DNA of 64,000 nucleotides from Elephas maximus indicus (lineage: Eukaryota > Chordata > Mammalia > Proboscidea > Elephantidae): NCBI RefSeq assembly GCF_024166365.1, contig NC_064842.1, positions 22,539,001 to 22,603,000 of the forward strand, in the 5' to 3' direction. Each line of letters starts with the position of its first letter. Positions within the stretch are counted from its first letter, which is position 1. Positions 1-12,500 of the stretch are shown here, in pieces. A program made the translations under genes and the position numbers. Below the pieces are notes generated by a model that made no database searches, was not told the DNA's origin, and saw only the letters and a program-made list of their open reading frames with translations.

Positions 1-167
1 TTTTTCGGCTTAAAAAATTGGGTTAAAAATAACTTCTTCCATATCAAAGGTAGACATGATTACAGAACATATGTAACAGGCAACAAATGGATAAATACGC
101 TTTTCCTAGAGCCTACTTCACTAATACTGAATTTTTGATAATTCCAAAAAGCCAACTGGAAAACTAG

Positions 168-340
168 TATAGCATAGCAATGAGTTGGGGAGTAGACTGC
201 ATGGTTTGAATCCTGGCTCTGTCATTGATTAGCTTGTGACCTTGGGCAAAGATTAACTTTTTTTGCCTCAGTTTCCTCAGCTGTAAAATGGGGGTGAGAA
301 TAATTTCTACAGAATTGTGTCGCATACTCCTTGTATGGGC
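168..340 (+). repeat. MIR SINE
   Basis: The segment follows the MIR core in order: a tRNA-like head ending in a TTGAATCCTGGCTCTG block, then a CTTGTGACCTTGGGCAA block, then the CTCAGTTTCCTCAGCTGTAA block. It is diverged, as expected for an old mammalian repeat. Confidence 0.85.
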
Positions 341-1832
341 TTTAAGGACCTTCCCGGGAGGGCCCCTAGTCTTCAGTTCCTCTCTTCCTGGAACTCTCTG
401 CCTCTGTCACGTTGACTTAGTCACAGTAACCGACGTGGTGCAAGCTCTATCAGATTTCCACGTGTTTGCATAAATGGTTCCCTTTTCCTGGTAGGATTGG
501 CAGCACCTCCCCCGCACCTCCTTTTTTGCCTGGTTAAAATCTACTTCATCTTCAAAACTTGTACAGAGGATGCCGGCATTCACAGAAAGTTTTCTCTGGA
601 GTTGGATATTCTTCCCACTATCAGACTGGAGTTTCTTCTTCTGCCTTCTTTTTTGGAGCGTGAGCTCCTTGAAGGCATGAACGGTGTCATATTAACTTTT
701 TTTTATTTAACATGGGATGAGAGAGTATTCACATATCTGGGCTCAGCCTAGTAATAGCGCTTCTAGGCACTATTCTATTCAGTTCAGACTTGCTTACCCA
801 GTCTAATGGCAACTGGTGAACTATAAATAAGCTATTTAATGTGGCCATCTAGTGACCAAAGGGGAAAATGACTTTGTTCTTGCTCTACCCACTCCCGTGC
901 CTTCCGCCAACCATCACGTACAGGAGCTTTGCTCCCAACTACTCAACTCTTCAAAATCATAATACCTTGTACATTACCGCTTTACTCAATGCCTTCATAT
1001 TCTCATTTAATACACACTCACAGGAACACATGCACCATAAGATGGCGTTTTGGTACTATTATTCCTATTTTACCTATGAGAAAATTAAGGTTCGGAGATG
1101 TTAATTTTCCCAGAGTCACATGGTAATTATGAAGAGAAACTAAAACTGAATCCAGTACTTTTATCCCAAACACAGTCCTCTATCATGGAATTTATCACAT
1201 CACTTCACAACTATTTATTCCTTTGTTCATAATTCATCTTTGCTTTCTCCCTGCCTAACAGAGTGGCTGGAACACTGTATGTGTCTGATAAATGCTTGTT
1301 GATAAATGTTGTAAATTTATGCATAATCATGTTATATCACAAAGAACTTCACCTGCCCCAAACTGACGTGTGGAGTTACTATTTGTATATCTCCTTTCAC
1401 TTCCATGCTTGTTTGCACACACCTCCTTGGCCTGCGAATATCCTCACCCTCCTCAACTTCATAAACTCCTCCCATTCATCAATTCACATGTTGTTTTCTC
1501 TTAAAACCTTCCCCCGTTTCTCCCCAGACAGAGGGATGTACTTCCTCGAATGCATTCTCCAGCTCTGTGGGTACAGTTCTGTTTTAGCACATTTTACATT
1601 CCTGTAATTGTTTGTTTACATGTCTGTCTTCTCCTCCAGGCTTTGTCAGATGTCGGATGGGGGAACAGCAGTATCAAAGCTGCACGCTATGGCGGTGGGT
1701 GGGTGTTTGAGGAACGGCGTGCCTCCTATGTCAGTGGTGCTGCGAGATTCAGCAAAGCTTTGATAATACGGCAATAAGGCTGGATTTAGAGGTCGCTGTC
1801 TTCAAATTGGGGCATGCATACACCTCACCTGA

Positions 1833-1980
1833 AACCAAACCCAATGCTGTCGTATCCATGATGACTCATAGCAACCCTATAGGACAGAATAGAACTGCGC
1901 CGTAGGAGTGGCTGGTGGATCCAAACTACCCACCTTTTGATTAGCAGCCGTGCTCTTAACCACTGTGTCACCACGACCCC
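1833..1980 (-). repeat. AfroSINE, short type
   Basis: The - strand carries a tRNA-like head and a body ending in a block that resembles the RTE 3' end. The body lacks the extra ~40-bp middle block of the long type. It is diverged. Confidence 0.85.
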
Positions 1981-2033
1981 GCTGCATACCACTAGGGGTC
2001 CACAAACCCTATCCGAGGCTGCTCGAGGATTAA

Positions 2034-2234
2034 AAAAAGCCACTGCAGTCCAGTCAATTCCGATCCATAGTGACCGCATAGGACAGAGCAGAACTGCCCC
2101 ATAGGGTTTCCAAGGCTGTAATCTTCCCGGGAGCAGACTGCCACATCTTTCTCTTGCAGAGCAGCTGGTGGGTTTGAACCACCAAGCCTTCGGTGAACAG
2201 GTGAGCTCTTAACCACTGCACCACCAGGACTCCT
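2034..2234 (-). repeat. AfroSINE, long type
   Basis: On the - strand, A-box-like (TGGTGCAGTGG) and B-box-like (GGTTCAAACCC) pol III promoter blocks are followed by the longer body (AAGATTACAGCCTTGG segment) and the conserved tail. It lies next to the short-type copy at 1833 in the same orientation. Confidence 0.88.
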
Positions 2235-4642
2235 TACTTGAGAATAGTGTCAGAGAATCAATTTCCAAGTTCTCAACTTCCGTTTTTATTCTTCCCTAGA
2301 AGTCAGCTACCTACTATCAAGGCATTCCCTTTTTTTATTACCCTTCTTCCACTTACACAGAAAGGCAAACTTTCCGCTCTTCCCAAATAAAATCTTACCG
2401 TGGAATGTTGCCATTGGGGTGGAGGACAAACAACAGAACAATTTAAAATATTGTTGAAGATATTGAGAAAGTGAATGGCTAGTGACTAGGTAGAAATCCT
2501 TTTGCAAGTCAGGTGGTTTCCAATTATTAGCTTTTTAAAAAATTGAGTTGTAAGCTGGTTGATCATTAAAAATATATTTTTTAAAAACGTGATTTTTAAC
2601 ATATAAACTAGGAAGAGTTCAAATAATTGAATATAGTAGTTTTTTATAATCAATTACAATGGAATATAACACAAATCCTTCTCTTAGCATCTGGATATAT
2701 ACGTGACCAAGAAATCTCTGTTTAACTTTATAAGAAAAAATAGTAGTAGAATTTACCCTACAATCCATCTAATTTTAGCATAACTAAAATAATCCAGGAA
2801 TATGTAAATTCTTTACTCTCAGGGGAAGCCACATTGATCTCTTTAAGAGATGCATTTCTAATTCAAATTTTTACTTTTAATATTTAATGTGAATCAAAAT
2901 ATTTTGATCAGTTATATACTAACGGCAGTTGTAGAGTTAACTCAAACCATAAGACATTTTTATTTTGAAAGTATACACAGCCAGAGATACATCATTTCGA
3001 CAATTTCCACTTGTACAATTCAGTGACATTGATTACATTCTTCAAGTTGTGCTACCATTTTTGAGATCCTTTTCCAAATTATTCCATTGCCATTATCTTA
3101 AACTCATTGCTCCTTTAACGTCCCATCCAGCCTTTCGAGTTGCCATCAATTTGATCTCACATAAATAACTCTTTGGTTAACACATGCAGATAAGCAATAA
3201 ATAATGAATAAATGAATGAACAAAAGTTATACCAGCTTATTGTTTTAACCATAAAAACTCATTTGTTCATCTCTTCTTTTTTTTTTTTTAAGGTACATTG
3301 AGAGTCACTTATGTACAACAACGTGCAATTATTTGCACCAAGTTTTCTTGCTTGTGAAGGACTAAGTCATATTCAAAGTAAATTAATTAAAAGTTGAAGG
3401 CCAACTTTAAATATTTACATGAACATATAAAGGCAATTATATAATTAAATACCATTACATTTAACAAGAAAGCTTGTAAATTAAATAAAGCTAACAGTAT
3501 TTCATTAAAGTCGATGTGTTATGCCATTATTTTTAGGCTTTTTAGAGTTCCTTCTAGGAATATAATCAAAGAAAGGATAAAAATAAATAAAGCTTTTTAA
3601 ATAAAAATTTAGTAGATAAAATTTGATTCTTGGTTCTGAAGATGGCATATCTAACTTGATATGTTCCTTGTCCCCTTAATTCTTATAATTTAAATTTAAG
3701 TCCATTATTGCTGTGATATCACTACTCTCTGAAGTATTTCCTTCCACTGTATTCCAAAATCTAATTTTCATCTTCTAGTCACTTAAGTACTTAGTAAACA
3801 TTCACTCATTTGGTTAGTGAACAGTTATTGAATGCCGCATGTATCAGATGTTGGGGATAATACTCCCCGTCCCCAAGAAAAAACTGTTATGGTATAAGTG
3901 AATATTAACTATGTTCTGCCATTTGCTCTCTGAGCCCAGGGCCTCTACATTTTATGCTTTCATAATTGCAGAATTTTATAATGTAAATGGATTTTCAATT
4001 TTATGGCAATAAAACAAAACCAGCTGATCAAAGTCTAAAGAAATTGTATGATTTATTCTAAGTTAGAGCTACATAGTGGGGAGCTGGGACTTGACCTCAG
4101 GTTTCTTGACAACTAATCACCCCCCTACATATCCTACCCTATTTTTCAGGAGACCAGTCTTGTCTTTGTCTCCAACCTCTCTTGATCCACTCATTCAAAA
4201 AGTATTTATCCCTATGTGTTCTAGGGAACTCATAATTTCATTTTCTTCCCCGTTGCTGCTCATGCACCGTGTTGTTTTTAATCTTGGTTAATGTAATCAC
4301 TCTCTATCCGTCATGCAGGTTCAAAATTCTCCGAGTTATTCTTGACTCCTTTCTCCCTTCCCCACATTCACTACGCTACCAGATTCTGTTGACACTAATT
4401 GCTAAGTGTCCCTGGAATCTAGACTTTGCTTTCCATGCCTAGACTTTGCACGCTCTGCATACCTTTAATGTTACCCTAGTTCATACCTTGCCTGAACTTT
4501 GACAATAGCCTCAAACTGGTCTCCACAGGTCCAGACTGTGTTTCAGGTTCTATGCTACTACTAGAGTATCCTTTCAGAAGAAAAAAAAAGGAGGAGAAGG
4601 AGAACTTAATTGTGCCGAGTTGATGATTAAAAAGTATAACAG

Positions 4643-5147
4643 GTGTCTTAGTCATCTAGTGCTGCTATAACAGAAATACCACAAGTAGATGGCTTCAATA
4701 AAGAGGAGTTTATTCTATCACTGTCTACTAGGCTATGAGTCCAAATTCAGGTTGTCAGCTCCAGGGGAGGGCTTTCTCTCTCTGTCAACTCTGGAGGAAG
4801 GCCCTTGTCATCAATCTTCCCTTGGTCTGGGAGCATCTCAGTGCAGGAACCTCAGGTCTAAAGGACCCGCTCTGCTCCTGGCGCTGCTTTCTTGGTGGTA
4901 TAAGGTCCCCCGTCTCTCTGCTCACTTCTCTCTTTTATATTTCAAAGAGATTGGCTTAAGACACTATCTAATCTTGTATATCTCATCAATATAACTGCCA
5001 CTAATCCACCTCATTTCATCTTAGTGATAGGGTTTACAACACACAGGGAAATCACATAAAATGGTGGACAATCACACAATACTGGGACTCATGGCCCAGC
5101 TAAGTTGACAGATATTTTGGGGGGACACAATTCAATCCATGACAACA
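4643..5147 (-). repeat. MaLR-like LTR
   Basis: About 505 bp, read on the - strand. It shares its ends and its internal order with the elements at 55225, 58164, 56043 (-) and 48785 (-). On the - strand it begins with a TGTTG/TGTTATGG-like edge and ends in an ACTAAGACA-like edge; the polyadenylation-like region sits near the right end of the LTR. The MaLR assignment is from memory of the mammalian consensus. Confidence 0.7.
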
Positions 5148-6244
5148 GGTTAACGCGTTTATAATTTACCACTTCATACAGGAAGGTAAAGAAAAAACAT
5201 CAACATGAAATTAAACGTCTTTCTCAATATGGCCTTTTTTTTTTTTTTAAACTTTATTTCCCTTTCATCTCCTCTGTGTCCTGGCATCTCTGAACTGTCT
5301 CATCACGTATAGACTGTTTCATGCCTCCATGCTCTGGTATATAACTTTTCATTCTCCCTGGAGTGTGTTTCACCTGACTTGTTCACAAATGCCCCCCTTT
5401 TTATGACTTTCCCTCAATTGCTTGGTACTGCAGTGGTAACATTTACACATTGTGCAGTGTTATAGTTGTTCATACACCTCCATTCCTGCTGACATTTACA
5501 GTTCTGAGTCTTAGTCATCACTGAATCTTCAGCATCAGCACAATGTCTGGCACAGAGTAGCTGCTCAAAAGGAGCTTGATGAGTGAATAAATCACTCTCT
5601 CAGGGGAGGTGGAGAAATAAATGAATACTATTGTTAAGGTATATTTGTTCCAAAATAGAGGTATAAATGAACACCATGGGAGCGCAGAAGCCTTCACCCC
5701 TTTGTCAAAAATCCTTGAATATGAACAGATAATATACTGACATCTGCTAATAGGTAGTTTAAGCCTGCGCTCTGCGTAATTTCACCATTGATTTGTCCAG
5801 TTCAGACCTGTGGAGCCCACCTTGACTTTATCTCTAGTACCCGAGTCAGATACAGCTAAGAGAAGGCAAAACCAAAAGAGACACTGGCTCCAGTGACTGT
5901 CTCTGACTCACTCCAGAGTTTCTTCTTGGCAGAATAAGTAATAAAATATCCCCATCATTGGGGATGGCAGACTGTTTTTTGGAACTTTTATTTTTGTCCT
6001 GCTGCAATCACATGCCATTTTCTGTTCCATGGTTTCTTTTATGAGCAAATACGTTCCCAGTCACATTTCCTGGGCCCTGGGGCATTATTTCTTTCAGATA
6101 TTTCAGCTTTTGGAGCATCAGTGATCTTGCTTCCCAGCAATTCCACATAGGTTGTAAGATATTTCCAGGAGAGAATTGATTACGTTGGTTATATCTGTTG
6201 TTCCCTTGGGCCATGCTATACTTTTCCATTTTTTCTTCTTCCAG

Positions 6245-6564
6245 GGATTGCTTCCATCACAACCCTAACTGTGCTGGCCTATGAACGTTATATTCGTGTG
6301 GTCCATGCCAGAGTGATCAATTTCTCCTGGGCCTGGAGGGCCATTACCTACATCTGGCTCTACTCACTGGCCTGGTCAGGAGCGCCTCTACTAGGCTGGA
6401 ACAGGTACATCCTGGACACACACGGACTAGCCTGCACTGTGGACTGGAAATCCAACAACTCCAGTGATTCCTCCTTTGTGCTTTTCTTATTTCTCGGCTG
6501 CCTGGTGGTGCCCGTGGGCGTCATAGCGCATTGTTATGGCCATATTCTCTATTCCATTCGAATG
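6245..6564 (+). CDS. OPN3: OPN3 exon 2
   Basis: 320 bp, bounded by a pyrimidine-rich TTCTTCTTCCAG acceptor and a GTGAGT donor. It starts with two bases completing a glycine codon and ends in phase 0. It encodes the end of TM3 with the E-R-Y triplet (in A-Y-E-R-Y-I-R), intracellular loop 2, TM4, extracellular loop 2 with the conserved disulfide cysteine (A-C-T-V-D-W) and TM5 up to S-I-R-M. Compared with human OPN3 there is a short difference in loop 2 (N-N-S-S region). That stretch contains N-S-S and N-N-S type sequons, so a glycan there is possible. Confidence 0.97.
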
Positions 6565-9500
6565 GTGAGTTGAAGATTACAACTGCTCCTCCACCCAAAA
6601 CCATGTCCAGGGTAGAAAATTTTAGGTGGAAAAGAATGCAAATTATTGCAGTTTGACTACAGGCATGGAGACAGTTGGATTGATTCTGGGATTTTTGCTT
6701 TTCAACCAAATGGTATGCATGAGGAAAGTGCAAACGTGGAAGTTGAGGGCAATGGGATCATTACTTGCAATGGCTAATTTCTACAGAAAAAGAGATGAGA
6801 GTTAGAGGGCTTTGACAGAGTGAGCAAGAGACTAGAGGATTTTTTCCACACAAAATTTGCTCACCATTTCTTCCCAGTCTATTTGTTCTCTCCTCTCGTT
6901 AGTAGTTTCTCCGCACTGGAGCAGCCGAGGAATCTTCCTTTTGGGAGAAATGTGCACTAAGAGCCACTCTTTGAAAAGACCAGTGATGAATAATTTATTC
7001 CAATGGGAAATAACATATTTCTTTTAAAAATCCTATCGTAAATAATGCTTTTAATAATCTTCACAAAATCGTGATGCTTGTATAATGGGAAAGTATATGT
7101 CGAAATCATTCCACTGGATACTTTATGTACCCTTTTATGTAACAAAAATACTCCCTTCATCCTACTTAAATTATTCTTTTTTGATTGATATTCTATTTCA
7201 CGGTTGGTGAGATATAAATATACACTTGGGACCCCAAAGCAAAGCATTCAGAAAAAGGCCATTTCTCTTTTGATAACCATGAGGTATGCAGATTACAGAA
7301 GAGCTCCTAGAGAAAGAGAAGTAGGAGAAATTTGAAAGACCAGCTGAAGTGTTAGAGAGGAAGCATGGGGTTGTAGTTAAAACTATAGCCAGGTGCTCTT
7401 CCTGATGTCACTATGAGCTGGTGTTCCTTCTATTAGCACTTTGTCTCAGTTTTCTTAGTTATCCAGTAGGCTGACATAGATAATCTATAAACCAAAAAAA
7501 AAAAACTAAACCCAGTGCCATCAAGTCAAATCCTCTCCCAGTTTAACATTCCACAAATGTATGTTTCTTGCACTTTTGCTAAGCAAAACAAATTCATTTG
7601 ATTTCTTAATCTTCATTTTTTAGCATCTGAGCTACATGCAAATTTAGAGAGTTTGCCTGCAGTATGTGTTTAACCCTTCCTGAATTTTCAGAGCCTTGAA
7701 AGAGCTGATACATGAACAAAGATTCTGCTATGTCTTGCTGGTTTCAATTCCTTGAACTTCTAGATCCTAAGATTTGCAAGGACCACTTCGGTGGAAACTG
7801 TACTTACGAGAATCACATTCACTTCAGAGACAAATCTCATATTCTTTGTGTCCCTCTCTGAACAGTAACAGTGGGTCACTCAGATTGTGTAGGTCTGGCT
7901 CATAGACTCAACTTTGGACAAAACCACAGGAAATTGGTTTCACCCAGAAAAGAGAATCTCCATGTAAGTTGTGTAGTGAAGAGGGTGCAAAGGGAAAATG
8001 TATATCCGGGACTTCTAATAATGGGAGCATCACAAACATGCCTGTTAGATAATTTTTTCATTCAACTTTGCACCGAGTTACTCTCTTTAGATTTGTTGAA
8101 TGCTGAGTGCATGAACACACTCTAGTTTTACTATTTGTTTATTTTCATGCACAAACTTATTACTTTGCCTCTGAGTACCATTTACTCTTTCTACATCACT
8201 CTCTAAACCTAAACAAGGAAGGAAAGGGATTGTAGACAGACAAAATTAATAAAAAAAAGCCATTATCCAGCATACTTAGAATTTATGAATTCTAACAAAG
8301 GGAATTCCACATTTCACATAATTTTATTTTATTCAAACAACTGTCACATAAACCCACCACTAGAGAATGACACAGATATTTAGTCTAGAAATAACTTTAG
8401 AGTCATATATGACAAGATTTGACCACAAACAGTCTTCATGTTGGGTGCTAGCAGAAAAGGTGTTTGAAATAATGAACAGAGTGTAGGACACGCTCCATAT
8501 CCCAGTCTCTAACTTCAGCCTTACCTATTTTTCTTCTCACTACTTCGTCCTACTCTATCTGTTCTCTTCTTTCATCCAAACCTCCTAGTCTCTTGCTCAC
8601 TCTGTCCAAGCCCTTTAGATTTTGTCTCTTCCTTTACTGAGCTAGCCACATGCATCACTTCAAATCATGACCCGATTTCCCTCAATTTCCAGTTTCTTTA
8701 TGCAACCCATTTGGTTAAAAATATCTCTGGATCAGTCCAACTATCTGTCTTCTCCATGCTTGTAGTCAAACTGCAAAGAGGAGCTGAAGAAAAATCACAT
8801 CAGATTCCCAGTGTCCATACTCTGATGTCCTGACTGTGCTGTCTAGCAGTCTTTGGATCCCTAGATGACTCACTCTGTCTGTACAATAGCTGTTCATGTC
8901 TTCAATTCTTATTTTAATCTCTTGCCCTCCTAGCCTTCCTCATTCTTATCAAACAAGCTTACTTCTTAATTATTGGACAAAATAAAGCCATCTTTAAGAA
9001 GTTCCTCAACTCCCTACTTCCTTTTATTCAAACCTGTATATTCACGCTTATTCTTTGACCCCCTCTTCTGTTACGGGGTCACTGGAGAGGTCTTCCAGGA
9101 CCAAGGTGATCCTCTATTCTTGTTGTCTCCCCTACCCCATTCCCTGCCTCAGGGATCTCTTTCAAGTAATAATTTTCTCTTTTGCTTTTATTTTTAATCT
9201 CTACTGACTCTTTCCCTTTAGCATATAACAACCACCACTGGTACAAGTTGCTGTCAAGTTGTGATGACCACACGAGTGTCAGAGCAGAACCGTGCTCCGT
9301 AGCGTTTTTAATGACTCTTTTTTTTTCACAAGTAGATTTCCAGGCCTTTCTTCCAAGGTACCTTTAGAGGACTCAAACCTCCAGCCTTTCAGTTAGCAGT
9401 TGAACACTTTAGCATTTGCGCCACCCAGGGACTTGATTTAGTACAAAAGTGAAAATTACTCTCAGCTCCCTATAGCTATCAGTTTATTTCTCTCTTTCTC

Positions 9501-12500
9501 ATCACTGCTAACTCAAAGAACCATTTGTGTTTTTTGGTGCCACATTCTCTTCCAATAAGCATTCATTTAACCAATATTTATTGAGCACCTAAAATGCACC
9601 AATTACTTGCTAAACCCTAGAGAAACAATAGATAAGGTATAGCCTCTGCCCTAAATAAATTTGTAGTTTAATAAAGTCACCTAGCATTTATTCCTCAGTC
9701 CATTGCAAATTGGCATCACCTTCCTTCAGCAGTTTTCACTGAAAACAACCCTCATTAACATAACTGATGATCTCCTAATTATTAGGTCCAATGGACACAT
9801 TTTCCTTCCTTCCTTCCTTTTCTTTCCTCCTTCCTTCCTTCCTTTTCTTTCCTCCTTCCTTCCTTTTCTTTCCTCCTTCCTTCCTCTCCTTTCTTTCCTT
9901 CCTTCCTCCCTCCCTCCCTGCATTCCTCCTTCCCATCCTTCCCTTCCTTCCTTCTTTCCTTCCTTACTTCCTTTGGCAGCATTTGATACTAGTAACTGCT
10001 TCCACTTTCTTGTAACTTCTTCCATCGTTTCTAGGACCCCATTCTCACCTGTCTTTATTGTTGACTCTCTGGTCCTAATTTCTTAGTCTCCTTCAAAAAC
10101 TTCTCTTCATTGTTCTCAGCATTCTATGCTTAGCTCTTATCTCGTGGTACATACTTGCCTTGGATGAACTCATATACTGCCAGGATTTCTCCTTTTAACA
10201 ATAGCTTGGTGACTTTGAAATGACTTTGAAATCTCTATTTGCGTTCCAGGTCTTTCTTCTGATCTCTACCAGGTTCTCTTAGTCAACTGCTTATTGAATA
10301 CCTACCTATACTGGAATGGTTCTCAGACACATCAAACTCAACATTAAGTATAGGTGAATCATTCATTCACTGTTCCCTCATGCCCCATTCACTCCTCTTC
10401 CCAAATCTACTACTTCTCCATTTTCTTTCTCAGTGAATGGTCATCATTCCAACTACCTGAGTCAGAAATCAGGGCGTAATCTTTGACTATTCCTAATCTC
10501 CCTAGACCCAACCAGTTATCCAGTCTTACCTATTCCATCTCTTAAATATTTTTTTCCAACAAATCTTTTCCCTATCCCACTGCCACAGATTTAATTCAAG
10601 AGGACCTGGGTTGTTCTTCCTTTACTGCTGCTTTCCTCTAATCCCTTCTCTCCACACTGCCACCAGGGGAATTGCTCTCAAATATAAATTTTCTCATATC
10701 ACTTCCCAGCTTAAAATACTTCATGATTAAAAATGAATCCCTGATGCTGTGTAAAGTCTCCACCAAAACAATAAATTTAAAAATTAAAAAAATATATATA
10801 TTTTAAATGAATTCCTGAGCATGGCTGTAAGTTCCTTTGTGCCTATCACCTGTCTGCCTGTGCAGCCTAATATCTTGACACTCCCCTCCTCTGGCCACTT
10901 CAAGCTCCAGCCAATGCAACATTTCTTATTCTTTTAAAGTTGGACACACATTCATTTGCCTCTTTGTCTTAGCATACTTCCCTTTCCTGAAATATTTTTT
11001 CTCTCCTCTTCACTTGGCTAACTCCTACTCACCCCAGAAGGCTGAGATCAGGATGTTCTCATTTCACTCACCCTCTGAATTGATGGCCCATTCAGTGTGC
11101 TCCCATTTCCCTCCCTGGTCACCCGTTTCACGGCCCATATCACCTATCAAAGCAATCTGTTCTTGTGCCGCCTGTCTCTCTCAGCAAATAGTGAATTCCT
11201 CAAGAGCAAAGACTAAGTCTTATTTGTCTTTTCACCTAAAGCTAGAGCAGTACCGCATACAGTAGGTGCTCAGTGACTGTATTTTGAATGAGTTACAGGC
11301 AGAGGGCAAAGCAAGGGGAAGATGCAGGTGTGTAGTAAAAGTATGAAGATATTCGACTTTAGACACCACTCTTACCTCAACAGTCCCTGGGTGGTACAAA
11401 CGGTTAACATGCTTGGCTGCTAACAACAACAACAAAAAAACTGTAAGTTCAAGTTCACCGAGAGGTGTCTTGGAAGAAAGGCCCAGAGATCTACTGCCAA
11501 AAGATCAGCCATTGAAAAATGCTTTGTAGCATAGTTCTACTTTGACACACGTGAAGTCATCATGAGTTGGAATCAATTCAATAGCAGCTGGTAGCTGGTA
11601 TCACCTCAACACAGAATTCAGTGCAAGGCGTTTCCCTCAGCAGCCTTATCCAGCTAAGGATATTGAGGGAAATGACTTGCTACTCACTTGAGAGTGAGAA
11701 CTCAAAATAAATTCTTTGAAAATCTACAGATGCGTGGATCAATAAAGACAACGAATCCTCCATTTATACAGGCGTAAATTACCTCTAGAGGAAATTCTAG
11801 AGACTTTATCTTCAGTGGTTCACCTTTAGGACAGATTTGATTGTACCTGTGGTCTTGCTTCTATAGTCATTTTGAAAAAAAAAAAAAAAAAAAAACCTCC
11901 TCAGGTGATTGAATAAAGGGGGTGATACATGGATACATGAAATAGAGCTCTTTATCTGGAAAACATTGAATGAGCAGAATGGAGAAATAGAGAGTGATGA
12001 AACAAAAGTGTCAAAAGATAAACAAATTAAAAATAATTATGGATACTTCATATACACAAACCCAAATAACCTGAAACATTAGTTAGGGTCTTCTCCTTAT
12101 ACCAAAGAGGCACTAGGAAGTATAAACCAACATTTCTTCAATTAACTTCTTTAGCATGCATGCAATTCCAAGATAATAAATGAAAGCTCTGCTTGGATAA
12201 ACGGTGTTGTTAAGGATGGGGACTGACTTGCCCAGAAAATGATACGGATAAAACTGTTGGGCCCTAAATAACAGGAGGTTGCAGGGCAGGTAACTCATCT
12301 TGGGTTCTATTACTGATTAATCAAAACTCAGAGAAGTCAAAAATCATGATTCCAAATATTCTATAGTATCATAAAAATAATATGCATGTTTGTTTTAAAT
12401 ATAGTTTCTAATATAAACAAATCTTTAAGAAGAGAGAAAAAAAATCTTTAATCTTGGAAACAATCCCACAAAGTCATATGTATAGAACTGGGGCCCAGGT

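Larger units (their letters stand above)
1..6244 (+). other. OPN3: OPN3 intron 1 (3' part)
   Basis: This is non-coding sequence upstream of the OPN3 exon 2 acceptor. It is AT-rich and holds a MIR near 168-340, two AfroSINEs at 1833-2234 and a MaLR-like LTR at 4643-5147. The stretches 341-1832, 2235-4642 and 5148-6244 show no gene and only short old repeat tails (for example near 1255-1315 and 5500-5600). In human the intronless CHML gene sits in this intron, but I see no CHML-like reading frame here, so it would lie further left. Confidence 0.8.

Noticed and set aside
1..6244. CHML, the intronless gene within human OPN3 intron 1
   Set aside because: No Rab-escort-like frame is visible; in human it lies much further upstream in the intron than the 6.2 kb seen here.
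9703..10086. Open frames of 127 and 99 codons on both strands
   Set aside because: They come from the (TTCC)n pyrimidine tract.
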